Origin: JASLZO01 sp965247995 | Lineage (GTDB): Bacteria > Chloroflexota > Dehalococcoidia > UBA6926 | Direction of reading: 5' to 3' | Length of the DNA stretch: 64,000 nt | Assembly: GCA_965247995.1 (NCBI GenBank) | Contig: OZ252041.1 | Coordinates: 496,001-560,000 of the forward strand | Shown here: positions 53,223 to 62,900 of the stretch, one piece after another | Layout of the letters: the number at the start of each line of letters is the position of its first letter | Position numbering within the stretch: position 1 is the first letter of the stretch | The notes under the pieces: model-generated | The model's input: only the letters and a program-made list of their open reading frames with translations | Databases searched by the model: none | Told to the model about the DNA's origin: nothing | Position numbers and translations under genes: made by a program

Positions 53223-53621
53223 TCACTCCCTGGCGTCCAGGCGGTCGATATTCCCTGGCCAGTCCAAAATCCGCCGGTCAGCGGTCAGGAGCAGGTGGCC
53301 CTCAAGAGCGGTCGCCACGATCAAACGGTCCGCAGGGTCGCGGTGAAAGTCCGGTAGCGCGGCGGCGCGGATCGCGATTTCGCCGCTGATGGCAATCTCG
53401 ACGAGACCTTCGCGCAACAGCGTCTGCCGCCATCGACTCACCTCTTCATCCAAAGCGATTCGATTCCGGTCTTTGAGCAGGCTCACCTCCCAGAAAGATA
53501 TGGCCGACGCCGCCAGCTCATTTGCTCCGAGCGCACGGTCAAACTCCTGCTGGGCCAGGGGGCCCATTGTCCGGTCCCCAGTCCTTTGCCAGACCAAGAT
53601 ATGGGTATCAACGATCATCAC
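53223..53621 (-). CDS. vapC: PIN-domain toxin (VapC-like)
   Basis: 132 residues with the PIN acidic set: Asp5 in IVDTHIL, Glu in SFWEVSLL (about 45), and Asp in DPADRLIVATA and TADRRIL. PIN toxins are Mg2+-dependent RNases, often cutting tRNA or rRNA. Its ATG overlaps the antitoxin stop as ATGA, so the pair is translated together. The PIN subfamily with a Trp/Phe-rich start (VWQRTGD) usually pairs with Phd-like antitoxins. Confidence 0.9.
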   Translation of the reverse strand: MMIVDTHILVWQRTGDRTMGPLAQQEFDRALGANELAASAISFWEVSLLKDRNRIALDEEVSRWRQTLLREGLVEIAISGEIAIRAAALPDFHRDPADRLIVATALEGHLLLTADRRILDWPGNIDRLDARE

Positions 53622-53899
53622 GGGTTCAGCACGCGGTCAGGATCTGAATCGGCTTCCCATTCCACGTTAACGGGCGAGATGATGTCGCCAAGGATTTCGA
53701 GCTTGCCCCGGTCCCGCCCGAACCAGCTCACCGGCCTCTCCCGATGGGGCACCAGCTTCGCCACCGGGCGGCCGTTCTTCGTGATCACGATCTCGTCGCC
53801 ACTCTCCGCCACCTCGTCCATGAGCTGAAGGCATTTGGCCTTGAACTCAGAGGCCTTCATGGTCCGGGGCCCGATTGGCTTGTCGGTCTTTGCTTCCAT
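53618..53899 (-). CDS. Phd/YefM-family antitoxin
   Basis: 93 residues from ATG 53899, or 80 from the internal ATG 53860. The Phd fold is seen in MKASEFKAKCLQLMDEVAE and IVITKNGRPVAKLVPHRE, which binds DNA as a dimer. The C-terminal tail (GKLEILGDIISPVNVEWEAD) would neutralise the PIN toxin. Upstream palindromes at 53919-53949 are the likely operators. The overlap with the toxin gene is 4 bases. Confidence 0.88.
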   Translation of the reverse strand: MEAKTDKPIGPRTMKASEFKAKCLQLMDEVAESGDEIVITKNGRPVAKLVPHRERPVSWFGRDRGKLEILGDIISPVNVEWEADSDPDRVLNP

Positions 53900-53918
53900 G
53901 GTTGCGTCCTTAGGTTTG

Positions 53919-53949
53919 GATACATGTATCGTACCATGGTCACGACCAT
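53919..53949 (-). promoter_or_regulatory. Two palindromic operators before the toxin-antitoxin genes
   Basis: GATACATGTATC (53919-53930) is a perfect 12-base palindrome, and ATGGTC-AC-GACCAT (53936-53949) has 6-base arms. Both lie 20-50 bases upstream of the antitoxin ATG, the usual place for Phd-type autorepression. Confidence 0.6.
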
Positions 53950-54076
53950 AGTCATTCACGCGGACCCAATAGACCTGAGCATGTGATTCCCACAACCCCA
54001 GCCCCGCCAACCCCGACCCAATCAGATAAACTGCCGACGCGCACAACCCGTTGCGATACGACAGGGGGATTGACCC

Positions 54077-55291
54077 ATGGATTTCAAACTCACGACAGAA
54101 GAAGAGACCTTCCGGCAGGAGGTCCGCCAGTTCATCAGCGATCACTGGGACCCAAAGGGCTTCGACGCCCACACCCTCAACGTCCGCGCCTACGACTTCG
54201 ATAACCCGGACTCCCGCGCCCACGACGACGAGTTCGTCAAGAAGCTCGTAGAAAAAGGCTGGTACACGATGTCCTGGCCCAAGGAATGGGGCGGCATGGA
54301 CGCCCCGATCGGCATCCAGATGGTCTACGGCCAGGAGCTCTCCTACGCCGGCGCACCCGCGGGCTCACCAAGCTCGAACATCACCGGCGCACTCATGTTC
54401 CACGCCTCGGACGAGATGAAGAACTGGTTCCTCCCGCGCATGGCCCGGAACGAGGTCGATTGGGCCCAGGGCTTCTCCGAGCCCAACGCCGGCACCGACC
54501 TCGCTAGCCTCCAGACCCGTGCCGTCGAGGACGGCGACGACTTCGTCGTCACCGGACAGAAGATCTGGTCCTCCGGCTCCCACTTCGCCAACTGGTACCA
54601 CGTCCTCGTCCGCACGGACCCGTCAGCGCCCAAGCACCGCGGCATTTCCTACCTCGCCATGCAGCTCAAGGACGAGAACGGCAATCAGACGCCCGGCGTC
54701 ACGCTCAGGCCCCTCTACGACTTCTTCGGCCGACGGCGCTGGAATGAGGTCTTCATGGACGAGGTCCGCGTCCCCAAGAGCCGCATGATCGGCGAACTCA
54801 ACCGCGGCTGGTACGCAGCCATGACCACCCTCAACTTCGAGCGCACGGGTGGCGCTGCCGCCTCCGCAGGGAGCCTCGGCGTCTTGGACCGGTTCGTGGC
54901 CACCATGCGCCGCACGAAGTTCCAGGGCGAATCCCCCCTCAAGGACCCGCTCGTCCGCCACAAGCTGGCCGATCTCCGCATTACGCTCGAGACCGACCGC
55001 ATGCTTGCGTACCGCGTCGCTTGGATGCAGGCCAAAGGCGAGGTGCCCCAGGCCGAAGGCGCGATCTCCGGATACCGCACCCAGCTGACCGCCAAGTTCC
55101 ACACCTGGCCAACGCTGGCCAAGATCGTTGGCGACTACAGCGTCCTGCTGAAGGGCGAGAAGCGTGCGCCCGGTAACGGCATCTACGGCACCAACAACGC
55201 GCTCGCCATGTCCATCGGGTTCGGCGGTGGTGGCGGCATCCTCCTTGGCCCCAACATCATCGCCCAGCGCGGATTGGGCTTGCCCCGCTAG
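54077..55291 (+). CDS. Acyl-CoA dehydrogenase family (ILLGPN class), array member 4
   Basis: 404 residues from ATG 54077 (GGGGG upstream). GFSEPNAGTDLASL, GQKIWSSGSHFANWYHVLVR and the ending GGGGGILLGPN then IIAQRGLGLPR. It is closest in motif to the 4.6-kb gene (same ILLGPN). It diverges from the antitoxin, so the 177-base gap must hold both promoters. A terminator follows, making this a monocistronic unit. Confidence 0.9.
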   Translation: MDFKLTTEEETFRQEVRQFISDHWDPKGFDAHTLNVRAYDFDNPDSRAHDDEFVKKLVEKGWYTMSWPKEWGGMDAPIGIQMVYGQELSYAGAPAGSPSSNITGALMFHASDEMKNWFLPRMARNEVDWAQGFSEPNAGTDLASLQTRAVEDGDDFVVTGQKIWSSGSHFANWYHVLVRTDPSAPKHRGISYLAMQLKDENGNQTPGVTLRPLYDFFGRRRWNEVFMDEVRVPKSRMIGELNRGWYAAMTTLNFERTGGAAASAGSLGVLDRFVATMRRTKFQGESPLKDPLVRHKLADLRITLETDRMLAYRVAWMQAKGEVPQAEGAISGYRTQLTAKFHTWPTLAKIVGDYSVLLKGEKRAPGNGIYGTNNALAMSIGFGGGGGILLGPNIIAQRGLGLPR

Positions 55292-55323
55292 CCAAACACC
55301 GCGTTCCAGATAGTTAGACAAAC

Positions 55324-55356
55324 GCCTCGGGGGCAATCCCGGGGCGCTTTGTTTTT
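55324..55356 (+). terminator. Rho-independent terminator after array member 4
   Basis: GCCTCGGG pairs with CCCGGGGC (one G-U pair) around GGCAAT and is followed by a T-rich tail GCTTTGTTTTT. Confidence 0.75.
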
Positions 55357-55524
55357 CCCGACCCGCGCGGTCCATATCCGATGGATCGAACAAATGGGGG
55401 ACGCTGCGTTTTTGGGCCCGATCCTCGGGTCTGCTTTACGCACTATTGGCCCGATGCTATCGTGCGGTGTTCTCGCCACCGATCTGTTCGGACCCGAGCA
55501 GTATCTCGGGCAAGGGGGTATCAC

Positions 55525-56736
55525 GTGGACCTTCGTTTATCAGCAGAGGACGAGGCCTTCCGGCAAGAGTTGCGCGCTTTCCTTCAGTCCGAATGGGACC
55601 CAAAGGACTTCGACGCGTACTCCATGAACGTCTGGTCGTACGACTTCGACAATCCCGCCGCCCGTGACCACGCCCAGGACTTCCAACGCAAGCTCATCGA
55701 CAAGGGTTGGTGGCTCATGTCCTGGCCCAAGGAGTTCGGCGGTGAGGACGCCCCCATCAGCCGCCAGCTCGTCTACTCGGAAGAGATGGCCTATCACAAC
55801 GCTCCAGCCAGCCAACCCCAGGGAAACGTCGCCGGCGCGATCATGATCCACGGCACCGACTGGGCGAAAGAAACGTTCCTCACGGGCATGGCCGACAACA
55901 CCATCAATTGGGCCCAAGGCTTCTCGGAGCCGAACGCTGGGACCGACCTCGCAAACCTCCAGACACGAGGGGTCGAGGATGGCGACGACTTCGTCGTTAC
56001 CGGACAGAAGATCTGGTCCTCCGGATCGCACTTCGCCAATTGGTACCATGTCCTCGTCCGCACGGACCCGTCGGCGCCCAAGCACCGCGGCATTACTTAC
56101 TTGATGATGCAGTTGAAGGACGATCAGGGCGACCAGATGCCCGGCATCACCCTCCGCCCGCTCTACGACATGCTCGGCCGCCGGCGTTGGAACGAGGTCT
56201 TCATGGATGAAGTCCGCGTGCCGAAACGCCAGATCATCGGTGAGGTGAACCGCGGCTGGTACGCCGCGATGACCACCCTGAACTTCGAACGCACCGGCAT
56301 CGAGGGGGCGACGCGGCTCATCGGCGTCCTCGACCGCTTCATCGCCGTCATGCGCCGGACCAAGTTCAATGGCGAAAGCCCGTTGAGTGATCCCGTCCTC
56401 AGAAACCGCCTCGCCGACGCGCGCATCACGCTCGAGTCGGACCGCATGCTCGCCTACCGGGTCGCCGCCATGCAGGCCCGCGGAGAGGTGCCGGAGAAGG
56501 AAGGCATGATGTCCGGCCTCCGCGCCCTCCTCACCGCGAAGAACACCTTCTGGCCCGCGCTCGGCCACGCCATCGGCCCATACGCCGCCCTCCTGAAGGG
56601 GGAAAAGCGCGCGCCCGCGAATGGGATCTACGGCACGAACTACGCGCTGAGCATGACGACCGGATTCGGTGGCGGCGGCGGGATCCTGCTCTCACCAAAC
56701 CTGATCGCCCAGCGGGGCCTCGGTCTACCGCGTTAA
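55525..56736 (+). CDS. Acyl-CoA dehydrogenase family (ILLSPN class), array member 5
   Basis: 403 residues from GTG 55525, which has GGGGG 8 bases upstream. The protein aligns with its paralogues from residue 1 (VDLRLSAEDEAFRQELRAFL). GFSEPNAGTDLANL, GQKIWSSGSHFANWYHVLVR and GGGGGILLSPN then LIAQRGLGLPR mark the class. A long upstream extension of the frame (from 55381) is not conserved and is rejected. Flanked by terminators on both sides, so a separate transcription unit. Confidence 0.9.
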   Translation: MDLRLSAEDEAFRQELRAFLQSEWDPKDFDAYSMNVWSYDFDNPAARDHAQDFQRKLIDKGWWLMSWPKEFGGEDAPISRQLVYSEEMAYHNAPASQPQGNVAGAIMIHGTDWAKETFLTGMADNTINWAQGFSEPNAGTDLANLQTRGVEDGDDFVVTGQKIWSSGSHFANWYHVLVRTDPSAPKHRGITYLMMQLKDDQGDQMPGITLRPLYDMLGRRRWNEVFMDEVRVPKRQIIGEVNRGWYAAMTTLNFERTGIEGATRLIGVLDRFIAVMRRTKFNGESPLSDPVLRNRLADARITLESDRMLAYRVAAMQARGEVPEKEGMMSGLRALLTAKNTFWPALGHAIGPYAALLKGEKRAPANGIYGTNYALSMTTGFGGGGGILLSPNLIAQRGLGLPR

Positions 56737-56761
56737 CGACGCCCCGAAGGAACCGACAACA

Positions 56762-56793
56762 TAAGACCCGAGGCATTTTCGCCTCGGGTCTTA
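56762..56793. terminator. Bidirectional rho-independent terminator
   Basis: TAAGACCCGAGGC and GCCTCGGGTCTTA around ATTTTC. It lies between array member 5 and the convergent HAD gene and serves both. Confidence 0.88.
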
Positions 56794-56797
56794 GTCT

Positions 56798-57133
56798 TTA
56801 GATGTCCCGGGAACCGAGGTTGTCCCTGAACGCGGTCCAGTAGTTCGGGTGCACGTACTCGAACCCCACTTCAGCCGATAGGTGGTCGTCACCGTCGTTG
56901 TCGCTGATGTAGACAGGATGCTGCCCCGGGTGGGCCGCCTGTGCTTCCAGCAGGTTCTTCTTCCGGTCCACGCTCAGATACTCAGGGAACGGCGGGGGGT
57001 TCGGGCGCAGCGGGGACGGCGACACGATCACCACCCGATGGCCGGATGCCTCGAGCGCGTGCAACTCCTCGACCGGAATCGGGCCAATCCCGGAAACCAA
57101 CGTCCCATCAACATCGAAGCACAGTAAAGCCAT
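56798..57133 (-). CDS. Small HAD-like phosphatase family protein
   Basis: 111 residues. HAD motif I DVDGT (7-11) with nucleophile Asp7, motif II in VVIVSPSP, a lysine near KKNLLEAQ and an acidic motif ISDNDGDDH. Short and without a cap domain, so it would act on accessible phosphoesters, possibly of macromolecules. GAGGGGATG is upstream of the ATG. Substrate unknown. Confidence 0.8.
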   Translation of the reverse strand: MALLCFDVDGTLVSGIGPIPVEELHALEASGHRVVIVSPSPLRPNPPPFPEYLSVDRKKNLLEAQAAHPGQHPVYISDNDGDDHLSAEVGFEYVHPNYWTAFRDNLGSRDI

Positions 57134-57254
57134 AGGTCAGCATCCCCTCACCGGATAATGAGATGAGTCTATCGCACCCGCGTGGGGACCCCGGCGGCCC
57201 GGTGGCACTGCGGTGTGGGATCTTCCTTCTCGCTCCGCGCCTGCTACCTGCCGC

Positions 57255-57260
57255 TATACT
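57255..57260 (+). promoter_or_regulatory. Candidate -10 box for moeB-cysM
   Basis: TATACT 76 bases before the moeB start. No clear -35 at the expected spacing. It is the only promoter-like element seen in the 202-base gap. Confidence 0.35.
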
Positions 57261-57335
57261 AATTCGACAAACGACGAAGAATCCATCAGGTCAGGCCTGG
57301 CATCATCCGGCCACGGTTAAGGGGGCATCGAAGCG

Positions 57336-58175
57336 ATGGCGACGGCAACAGCGGCACCAGTCCGCACGTTCACTCCAGAGCAGGTACAGCGGTACAGCCG
57401 CCATATCATCATGCCGCAGGTCGGGAGCATCGGACAGCGCAAGCTGATGGACGCCAGTGCGCTCGTCGTCGGCGCCGGAGGACTCGGATCGCCGCTCGCG
57501 ATGTACTTGGCCGCCGCAGGCGTCGGCAAGCTCGGCATCGTCGACTTCGATGTCGTTGACATCACCAACCTGCAGCGCCAACTCCTCCACCGGAACCAGG
57601 ACGTGGGCCGGCCCAAGGTGGATTCCGCGGAGGACACCGTTCACGCGATCAACCCGGACGTCGAGGTCGTCAAGATCCCTATCCACCTCAACTCTTCCAA
57701 CGTGATGGACATCATCAAGGACTACGACATGGTCATCGACGGGACGGACAACTTCCCGACCCGGTACATGATCAACGACGCCGCTGTTCTGGCGAGCAAG
57801 CCCGTGGTCCACGGCAGCATCTTCATGTTCGAGGGTCAGGCCACCACCTTCCTGCCTGGTGAGGGTTGCTACCGCTGCTTGTACCCAGCGCCCCCTCCGC
57901 CCGGCATGGTCCCTTCGTGCTCCGAAGCCGGTGTGCTGGGAGTCCTGCCCGGGATCGTCGGCAGCACCATGGCCATCGAGGCCATCAAGCTCGTGCTCGG
58001 CATCGGCAAGCCGCTCGTGAACCGGCTGCTCATGTTCGACGCGCTCGATATGGACTTCCGGACGGTCAAGATCCGCCGTGACCCAGAGTGCCCGATCTGC
58101 GGGGATAATCCGACCATCGACGAGCTGATCGACTACGAGGCGTTCTGCGGGGTTCCCGCAATCGAACCCAGCTAG
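57336..58175 (+). CDS. moeB: ThiF/MoeB-family E1-like adenylyltransferase
   Basis: 279 residues. The nucleotide loop GAGGLGS (46-52), RQLLHRNQDVGRPKVDSA, the DGTDNFPTRYMIND block and two Cys pairs (CYRC, CPIC) that bind structural zinc. These enzymes adenylate the C-terminal Gly-Gly of small sulfur carriers (MoaD, ThiS, CysO). No rhodanese domain follows, so it is not MoeZ itself. It is 70 bases before a CysM-type gene on the same strand, a pairing known from CysO-dependent cysteine synthesis. A carrier protein gene is not seen here. Confidence 0.9.
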   Translation: MATATAAPVRTFTPEQVQRYSRHIIMPQVGSIGQRKLMDASALVVGAGGLGSPLAMYLAAAGVGKLGIVDFDVVDITNLQRQLLHRNQDVGRPKVDSAEDTVHAINPDVEVVKIPIHLNSSNVMDIIKDYDMVIDGTDNFPTRYMINDAAVLASKPVVHGSIFMFEGQATTFLPGEGCYRCLYPAPPPPGMVPSCSEAGVLGVLPGIVGSTMAIEAIKLVLGIGKPLVNRLLMFDALDMDFRTVKIRRDPECPICGDNPTIDELIDYEAFCGVPAIEPS

Positions 58176-58244
58176 CCGCGAGTCACGCGCTCTACCCCCG
58201 GCTGCGTACACGGCCCTTCGCGAACCTCTGAGCGGCGAGGCGTT

Positions 58245-59183
58245 TTGCGCTTTCCCAGCATCCTCGACACGGTGGGGAACACCCCACTCGTCGAGTTGCG
58301 ACGCTTCCAGCCGAACGAGAACATCCGCATCTTCGCCAAGCTGGAGGGTCAGAATCCGACCGGCAGCGTGAAGGACCGTATCGCCAAGCTCATGCTGGAG
58401 ACCGCGGACGCTGACGGCATCCTCTCCCACGACAAAGTCATCCTCGAACCCTCGAGCGGCAACACCGGCGTATCCCTCGCCATGATCGCCCGCTACATGG
58501 GATACCGCGTCAAGATCGTGATGCCCGATAACGTAACGGCCGAGCGTCGCGCGCTCATTGAGTCCTTCGGGGCCGTGGTCGAATTCTCCGACGGGACCAA
58601 GGGCACCAACGGCGCGATCGAAGTGGCCCAGCAGATGGTCGCCGCGGAACCCGACGAATACGTCATGCTCTATCAGTACGGCAACGAGGCGAATCCGAAG
58701 GCGCACTACGAGGGTACCGGCCAGGAGATCATCGACGACCTTCCGGAGGTCTCGGTGTTCATCGCGGGCCTCGGCACGGGCGGCACGCTCATGGGAGTCG
58801 GTCGGCGGCTGAAGGAACACCGTAAGGACATCCGGATCGTCGCGGTCGTCCCGCACCCAGAGGAACGGATTCAAGGTCTGCGCTCGCTGGAAGACGGCTT
58901 CATCCCCCCGATCTTGGACCCTTCTCTGCTCGATGGACAGTTCATCATCACAAGCCGCGAGTCGTTCGAGATGACGCGCGAGCTGCTCGACCGAGAGAGC
59001 ATCTTCGCCGGCATCTCTTCCGGCGCGGTTCTCGCCTGTGCAGTCCGCCTCGCTGAGCGGATGGAAACAGGCAACATTGTCTGCCTCATGGCTGATGGCG
59101 GCTGGAAGTACTTGTCCACCGGCGTGTGGACGCGGCCGCTTGAGGAACTCGAAGCGGAGATGGGCCGCAAGATCTGGTGGTAA
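58245..59183 (+). CDS. cysM: Cysteine synthase, CysM-like (PLP-dependent)
   Basis: 312 residues. PLP lysine in GSVKDR (Lys43), SSGNTG (70-75), GLGTGGTLMG, and the C-terminal block LMADGGWKYLSTG followed by a ~25-residue tail. This tail resembles mycobacterial CysM, which uses O-phosphoserine and the CysO thiocarboxylate, more than CysK. It starts at TTG 58245, with GAGG close upstream. Next to a MoeB/ThiF gene that could make the thiocarboxylate. Product is L-cysteine; the acceptor substrate is inference. Confidence 0.88.
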   Translation: MRFPSILDTVGNTPLVELRRFQPNENIRIFAKLEGQNPTGSVKDRIAKLMLETADADGILSHDKVILEPSSGNTGVSLAMIARYMGYRVKIVMPDNVTAERRALIESFGAVVEFSDGTKGTNGAIEVAQQMVAAEPDEYVMLYQYGNEANPKAHYEGTGQEIIDDLPEVSVFIAGLGTGGTLMGVGRRLKEHRKDIRIVAVVPHPEERIQGLRSLEDGFIPPILDPSLLDGQFIITSRESFEMTRELLDRESIFAGISSGAVLACAVRLAERMETGNIVCLMADGGWKYLSTGVWTRPLEELEAEMGRKIWW

Positions 59184-59289
59184 CCTAAGGTTGGTTGCGG
59201 CTCGTTGACCGCTCCGGTCGACTACGGACCCGTCCGGGCCGCCGCTCCCCAAACAACCGTCGACACTCTTCCGAATCAAGGACCGCCAC

Positions 59290-59970
59290 ATGACCACCAA
59301 CGAGACCCTAAAAATAGAAGGGCGTGCCCGCGAGGAGCACGGGAAACGTGTCCGCTACCTCCGCCGCGCGGGCATTACGCCGGCGAACCTCTACGGCCGC
59401 GGCATGGAGTCCATCTCGTTCCAGGTCGATACGCGTGAGCTGGAACGCATCGTCCATCAGGGGGCCCGGTCAGCACTCGTGGACCTGTCTATCGATGGCC
59501 AACTCCATAACGCACTTCTTCGCATCCTACAACGGCACCCCGTCACCAGAGCGCCGCTCCACGCCGAGTTCTTCCGCGTTCAGATGGACCGGATGATTCA
59601 GACACAGATCCCGTTGCATGCTGTCGGTGAGGCGCCCGCAGCCAGGTTGCCCGCCTCCCTGGTGAGCCAGGTCATGCACGAGATCACGGTCGAGTGCCTC
59701 CCCGCCAACATCCCGCACGCAATAGAGGTCGACCTGTCACCGCTGGTCGAGATCGGTGACACGATCATGGTCCGTGACCTCGTCGCTCCGCTCAACGCGG
59801 TCATCCTCGCCGAACCTGATCAAGTTGTGGTCAGAGCTGGCCAAGCCCGCGTCGCTGCAGAAGCGGCGGCCCTCGATGCAGCCGACGCCGCTGCCGCCGA
59901 AGGCGCAGAGGAAGAGGCCGAGGCCGCACCAACGGATGGTGGTGCCGAGGACGGGGGTGCGAGGGACTAA
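59290..59970 (+). CDS. rplY: 50S ribosomal protein L25/general stress protein Ctc
   Basis: 226 residues. The N-terminal L25 domain (~1-95: RAREEHGKRVRYLRRAGITP, NLYGRG) binds 5S rRNA, and the longer C-terminal TL5/Ctc beta domain continues to ~190. The end is an acidic Ala/Glu-rich tail (EGAEEEAEAAPTDGGAE). AAGGA is upstream of the ATG. The stop overlaps the stop of ileS on the other strand. Confidence 0.94.
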   Translation: MTTNETLKIEGRAREEHGKRVRYLRRAGITPANLYGRGMESISFQVDTRELERIVHQGARSALVDLSIDGQLHNALLRILQRHPVTRAPLHAEFFRVQMDRMIQTQIPLHAVGEAPAARLPASLVSQVMHEITVECLPANIPHAIEVDLSPLVEIGDTIMVRDLVAPLNAVILAEPDQVVVRAGQARVAAEAAALDAADAAAAEGAEEEAEAAPTDGGAEDGGARD

Positions 59971-62900
59971 CCCGCTTTCACAACCCCGAGTTCGATAGCG
60001 AGACCATCGAGCGAGATCCGAGTCCCGGTCGCGTTGTCGGGCGGTACATCGGTCGCCAGGTGGTCGGCAAGTGTTTCTTGGCCGACGTAGTTGCCATGCG
60101 CTGCCAGGACGGCTTCCAGATCGCCCCGACGGTCTTCGTCCACAACAGCCACGAACGCCGTGATCCGGTCGGAGATGTCCAGGCCAGCGGTCCTCCGCAA
60201 CTCCTGGAGGTGACGCACGATCTCCCGCGCCTGGCCCTCCATGACCAGATCGGCCGTCATGGTCACGTCCACCGCAACCATAGCGGGCCCATCGCTGACG
60301 GAAACAAACCCCGGCCTGTCGTCCGATTCGACGATCAGGTCGTTCGCCTCCAGTTTCACGCCGTCGAGGTCTGTTGGTAGCCCGGCCCGGGCCCTCTCTG
60401 CCACGCGGGTGACCTCGGCGTCGTCGAGCGAACCGATCAGCTTGGACACTCGATCCAAATCGCGCCCGAGCTTGGGCCCAAGATGTGCAAGGTTCGGCTT
60501 GACCACGTGGCGGACCAACGCCGATTCGTCCTCCGCGGCAACCACTTCCTTGACGTTCAACTCGTCTCGCAGCTGCTCTGCCACGAGCGGCAAGGCGTCT
60601 CGTTCCAATCGAGAGGGAAGTACAGCATAGGCGGCCGCCAGCGGCTGACGCACCTTGATGCCCGCCTTTGCCCGAGCAGCACGACCGACGCTCGATAGCT
60701 TCATCACGAGCCGGACCGCTTCGTCCGCCGTAGGGTCGATGAGCGCAGCATCGGACTCTGGCCAATCAGCAAGGTGAACGCTGTCCGGAGAACCGACCAC
60801 CCGGTTCGCGACCAAGTTTCGATACATCTCATCCGCAACGAACGGCGTCAACGGCGCCAACAAATGACACAACGTCGACAGCGTCTCGTACAGCGTGGAG
60901 TAGGCAGCACGCTTGTCCGCATCGTCCTCGGTCCTCCAGAAACGCCGCCGGCTCCGCCTCACGTACCAATTCGACAGTTCGCCCACGAATCCTTCGATCA
61001 GCTTGGCCGCGTCGCCGATCTCGTAGCTCTCCAACTGTTCCGTGACGCTCGTCACCAGGCGCTGGAGGCCGGAGACCAGCCAACGGTCTAGCACGGGCCG
61101 CTCCTCGACCGGCGGCGCGCTGGCGTCCTCCGGGTCGAACCCGTCCAGGTTCGCGTACGTCACGAAGAAGCTGTAGGTGTTCCACAACGGCAGCAGGAAC
61201 CGCCGCACCGTGTCCGCGACCAACTCCTCTGAGAAACGCCGCGGGTTCCCCGCCGCCGTCGCCGTATACATGTACCAGCGCAACGGGTCAGCCCCCCGCG
61301 ACTCGATCACGCGCCAGGGGTCGACGACGTTCCCCCGGGACTTACTCATCTTCTCGCCGTTGCCATCCAGGATGTGGCCCAGGCTGATCACGTTCTTATA
61401 TGCCGGACCGTCAGAGAGCATCACCGCCAGGGCGTGCAGTGTGTAGAACCACCCCCGCGTCTGGTCCACCGCCTCGCAGATGAAGTCCGCAGGATAGTGT
61501 TGCTGGAAATGGTCGCGGTTCTCGAACGGATAGTGCCACTGCGCGATCGGCATCGCTCCAGAGTCGTACCAGGCGTCCATCACCTCCGGGACGCGCTCCA
61601 TGCGGCCGCCGCACGCGGTGCAGCGAAAGGTTACTGCGTCCAAGAACGGACGGTGCAAGTCCATCCCTTCGACGAACCCATCCAGCTCCGCTTGGCCAAC
61701 GAGCTCTCCGATCCCACCGATGGCTTGTAGGTCCTCACACGACGCGCAAATCCAGACCGGGATCGGCGTGCCCCAATACCGTTCGCGTGAGAGCGCCCAG
61801 TCGACGTTGTTCTGGAGCCATTCGCCGAACCGCCCCTCACGGATGTGTTCCGGGTGCCACCCGATCTCACGGTTCGCGCGGATAAGTGACTCCTTTACGG
61901 CCGTCGTTCGCAGGTACCAAGACTCCTTCGCGTAGTAGAGGAGCGGCGAGTCACAGCGCCAACAGAACGGGTACGTGTGTTCGATCGTCCCGCTGCGGTA
62001 CAGGTGCCCACGCCGCCGGAGATCTTCAGTGATCCCGGGGTCGGCGTCCTTGAAATTCAGGCCTGAATGCCGGACCCCCGGGAACTCCGCAACGGTGCCA
62101 TCGAGCTGCACCGTGTGAACGATCGGGAGTCCTTCCGCTCGCCCGACCTCCAAATCTTCAGCTCCGTACGCGGGAGCAACGTGCACGATGCCGGTCCCAT
62201 CCGTCAGCGAGACGAAGTTCCCAACGATCACCCGGTGTGCAGGCCGGTCCAGCTCCACCCAATCAAAGAGTGGCTCATAGGTGATCCCCTCAAGGTCCCG
62301 TCCCGACGCCTGAGCGATGACCTCATGCGACTCCTCGATCGTCGCGTCGACCAGCGCTTCGGCGAGGATGAGGCGCTCCTGTTGCCCGCCCGCTCCCAGG
62401 GCCCCCTCGATCACGACGTACCGGGCGCCCCCCGCCACCGCCAATGCGACGTTCGCCGGGAGGGTCCACGGTGTCGTCGTCCAGGCTAAGAAATAGGTGG
62501 GCACGTCCATCCCAGGAAGCGCATTCCGTGCCTCGTCGGTTTCCTTGACGCGCAGCTTGATGTGCACCGACGGATCGGGCGTGTCCTCGCGATATCCCAG
62601 TGCAACCTCATGCGAGCTCAGAGACGTTACACAACGCGGGCAGTGCGGCGTGACCTTATAGTCGCGATAGACCAGCCCCTTGTCCCAAAGTTGTTTGAAG
62701 ATCCACCAGCCGGACTCGATGTAGTCGTTCGTGAGCGTCACGTATGGGTCGTCCATATCGACCCAGAAGCCAATCCGGTCGGTCAGCGTCTCCCACTCTT
62801 TGACGTAACGAAACACGCTTTCCTTGCATCGCTCGTTGAACTCAGCAATGCCGAATTCTTCGATATCCCGTTTCGTAAACAGCCCAAGCTCTCGTTCGAT

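Noticed and set aside
55381..55524. In-frame N-terminal extension of the fifth dehydrogenase
   Set aside because: The 48 extra residues are unlike the paralogues, and GTG 55525 has a well-spaced GGGGG site.
57303..59300. 665-codon minus-strand frame
   Set aside because: It lies opposite moeB and cysM, which have clear motifs, and reads as a codon-bias shadow.
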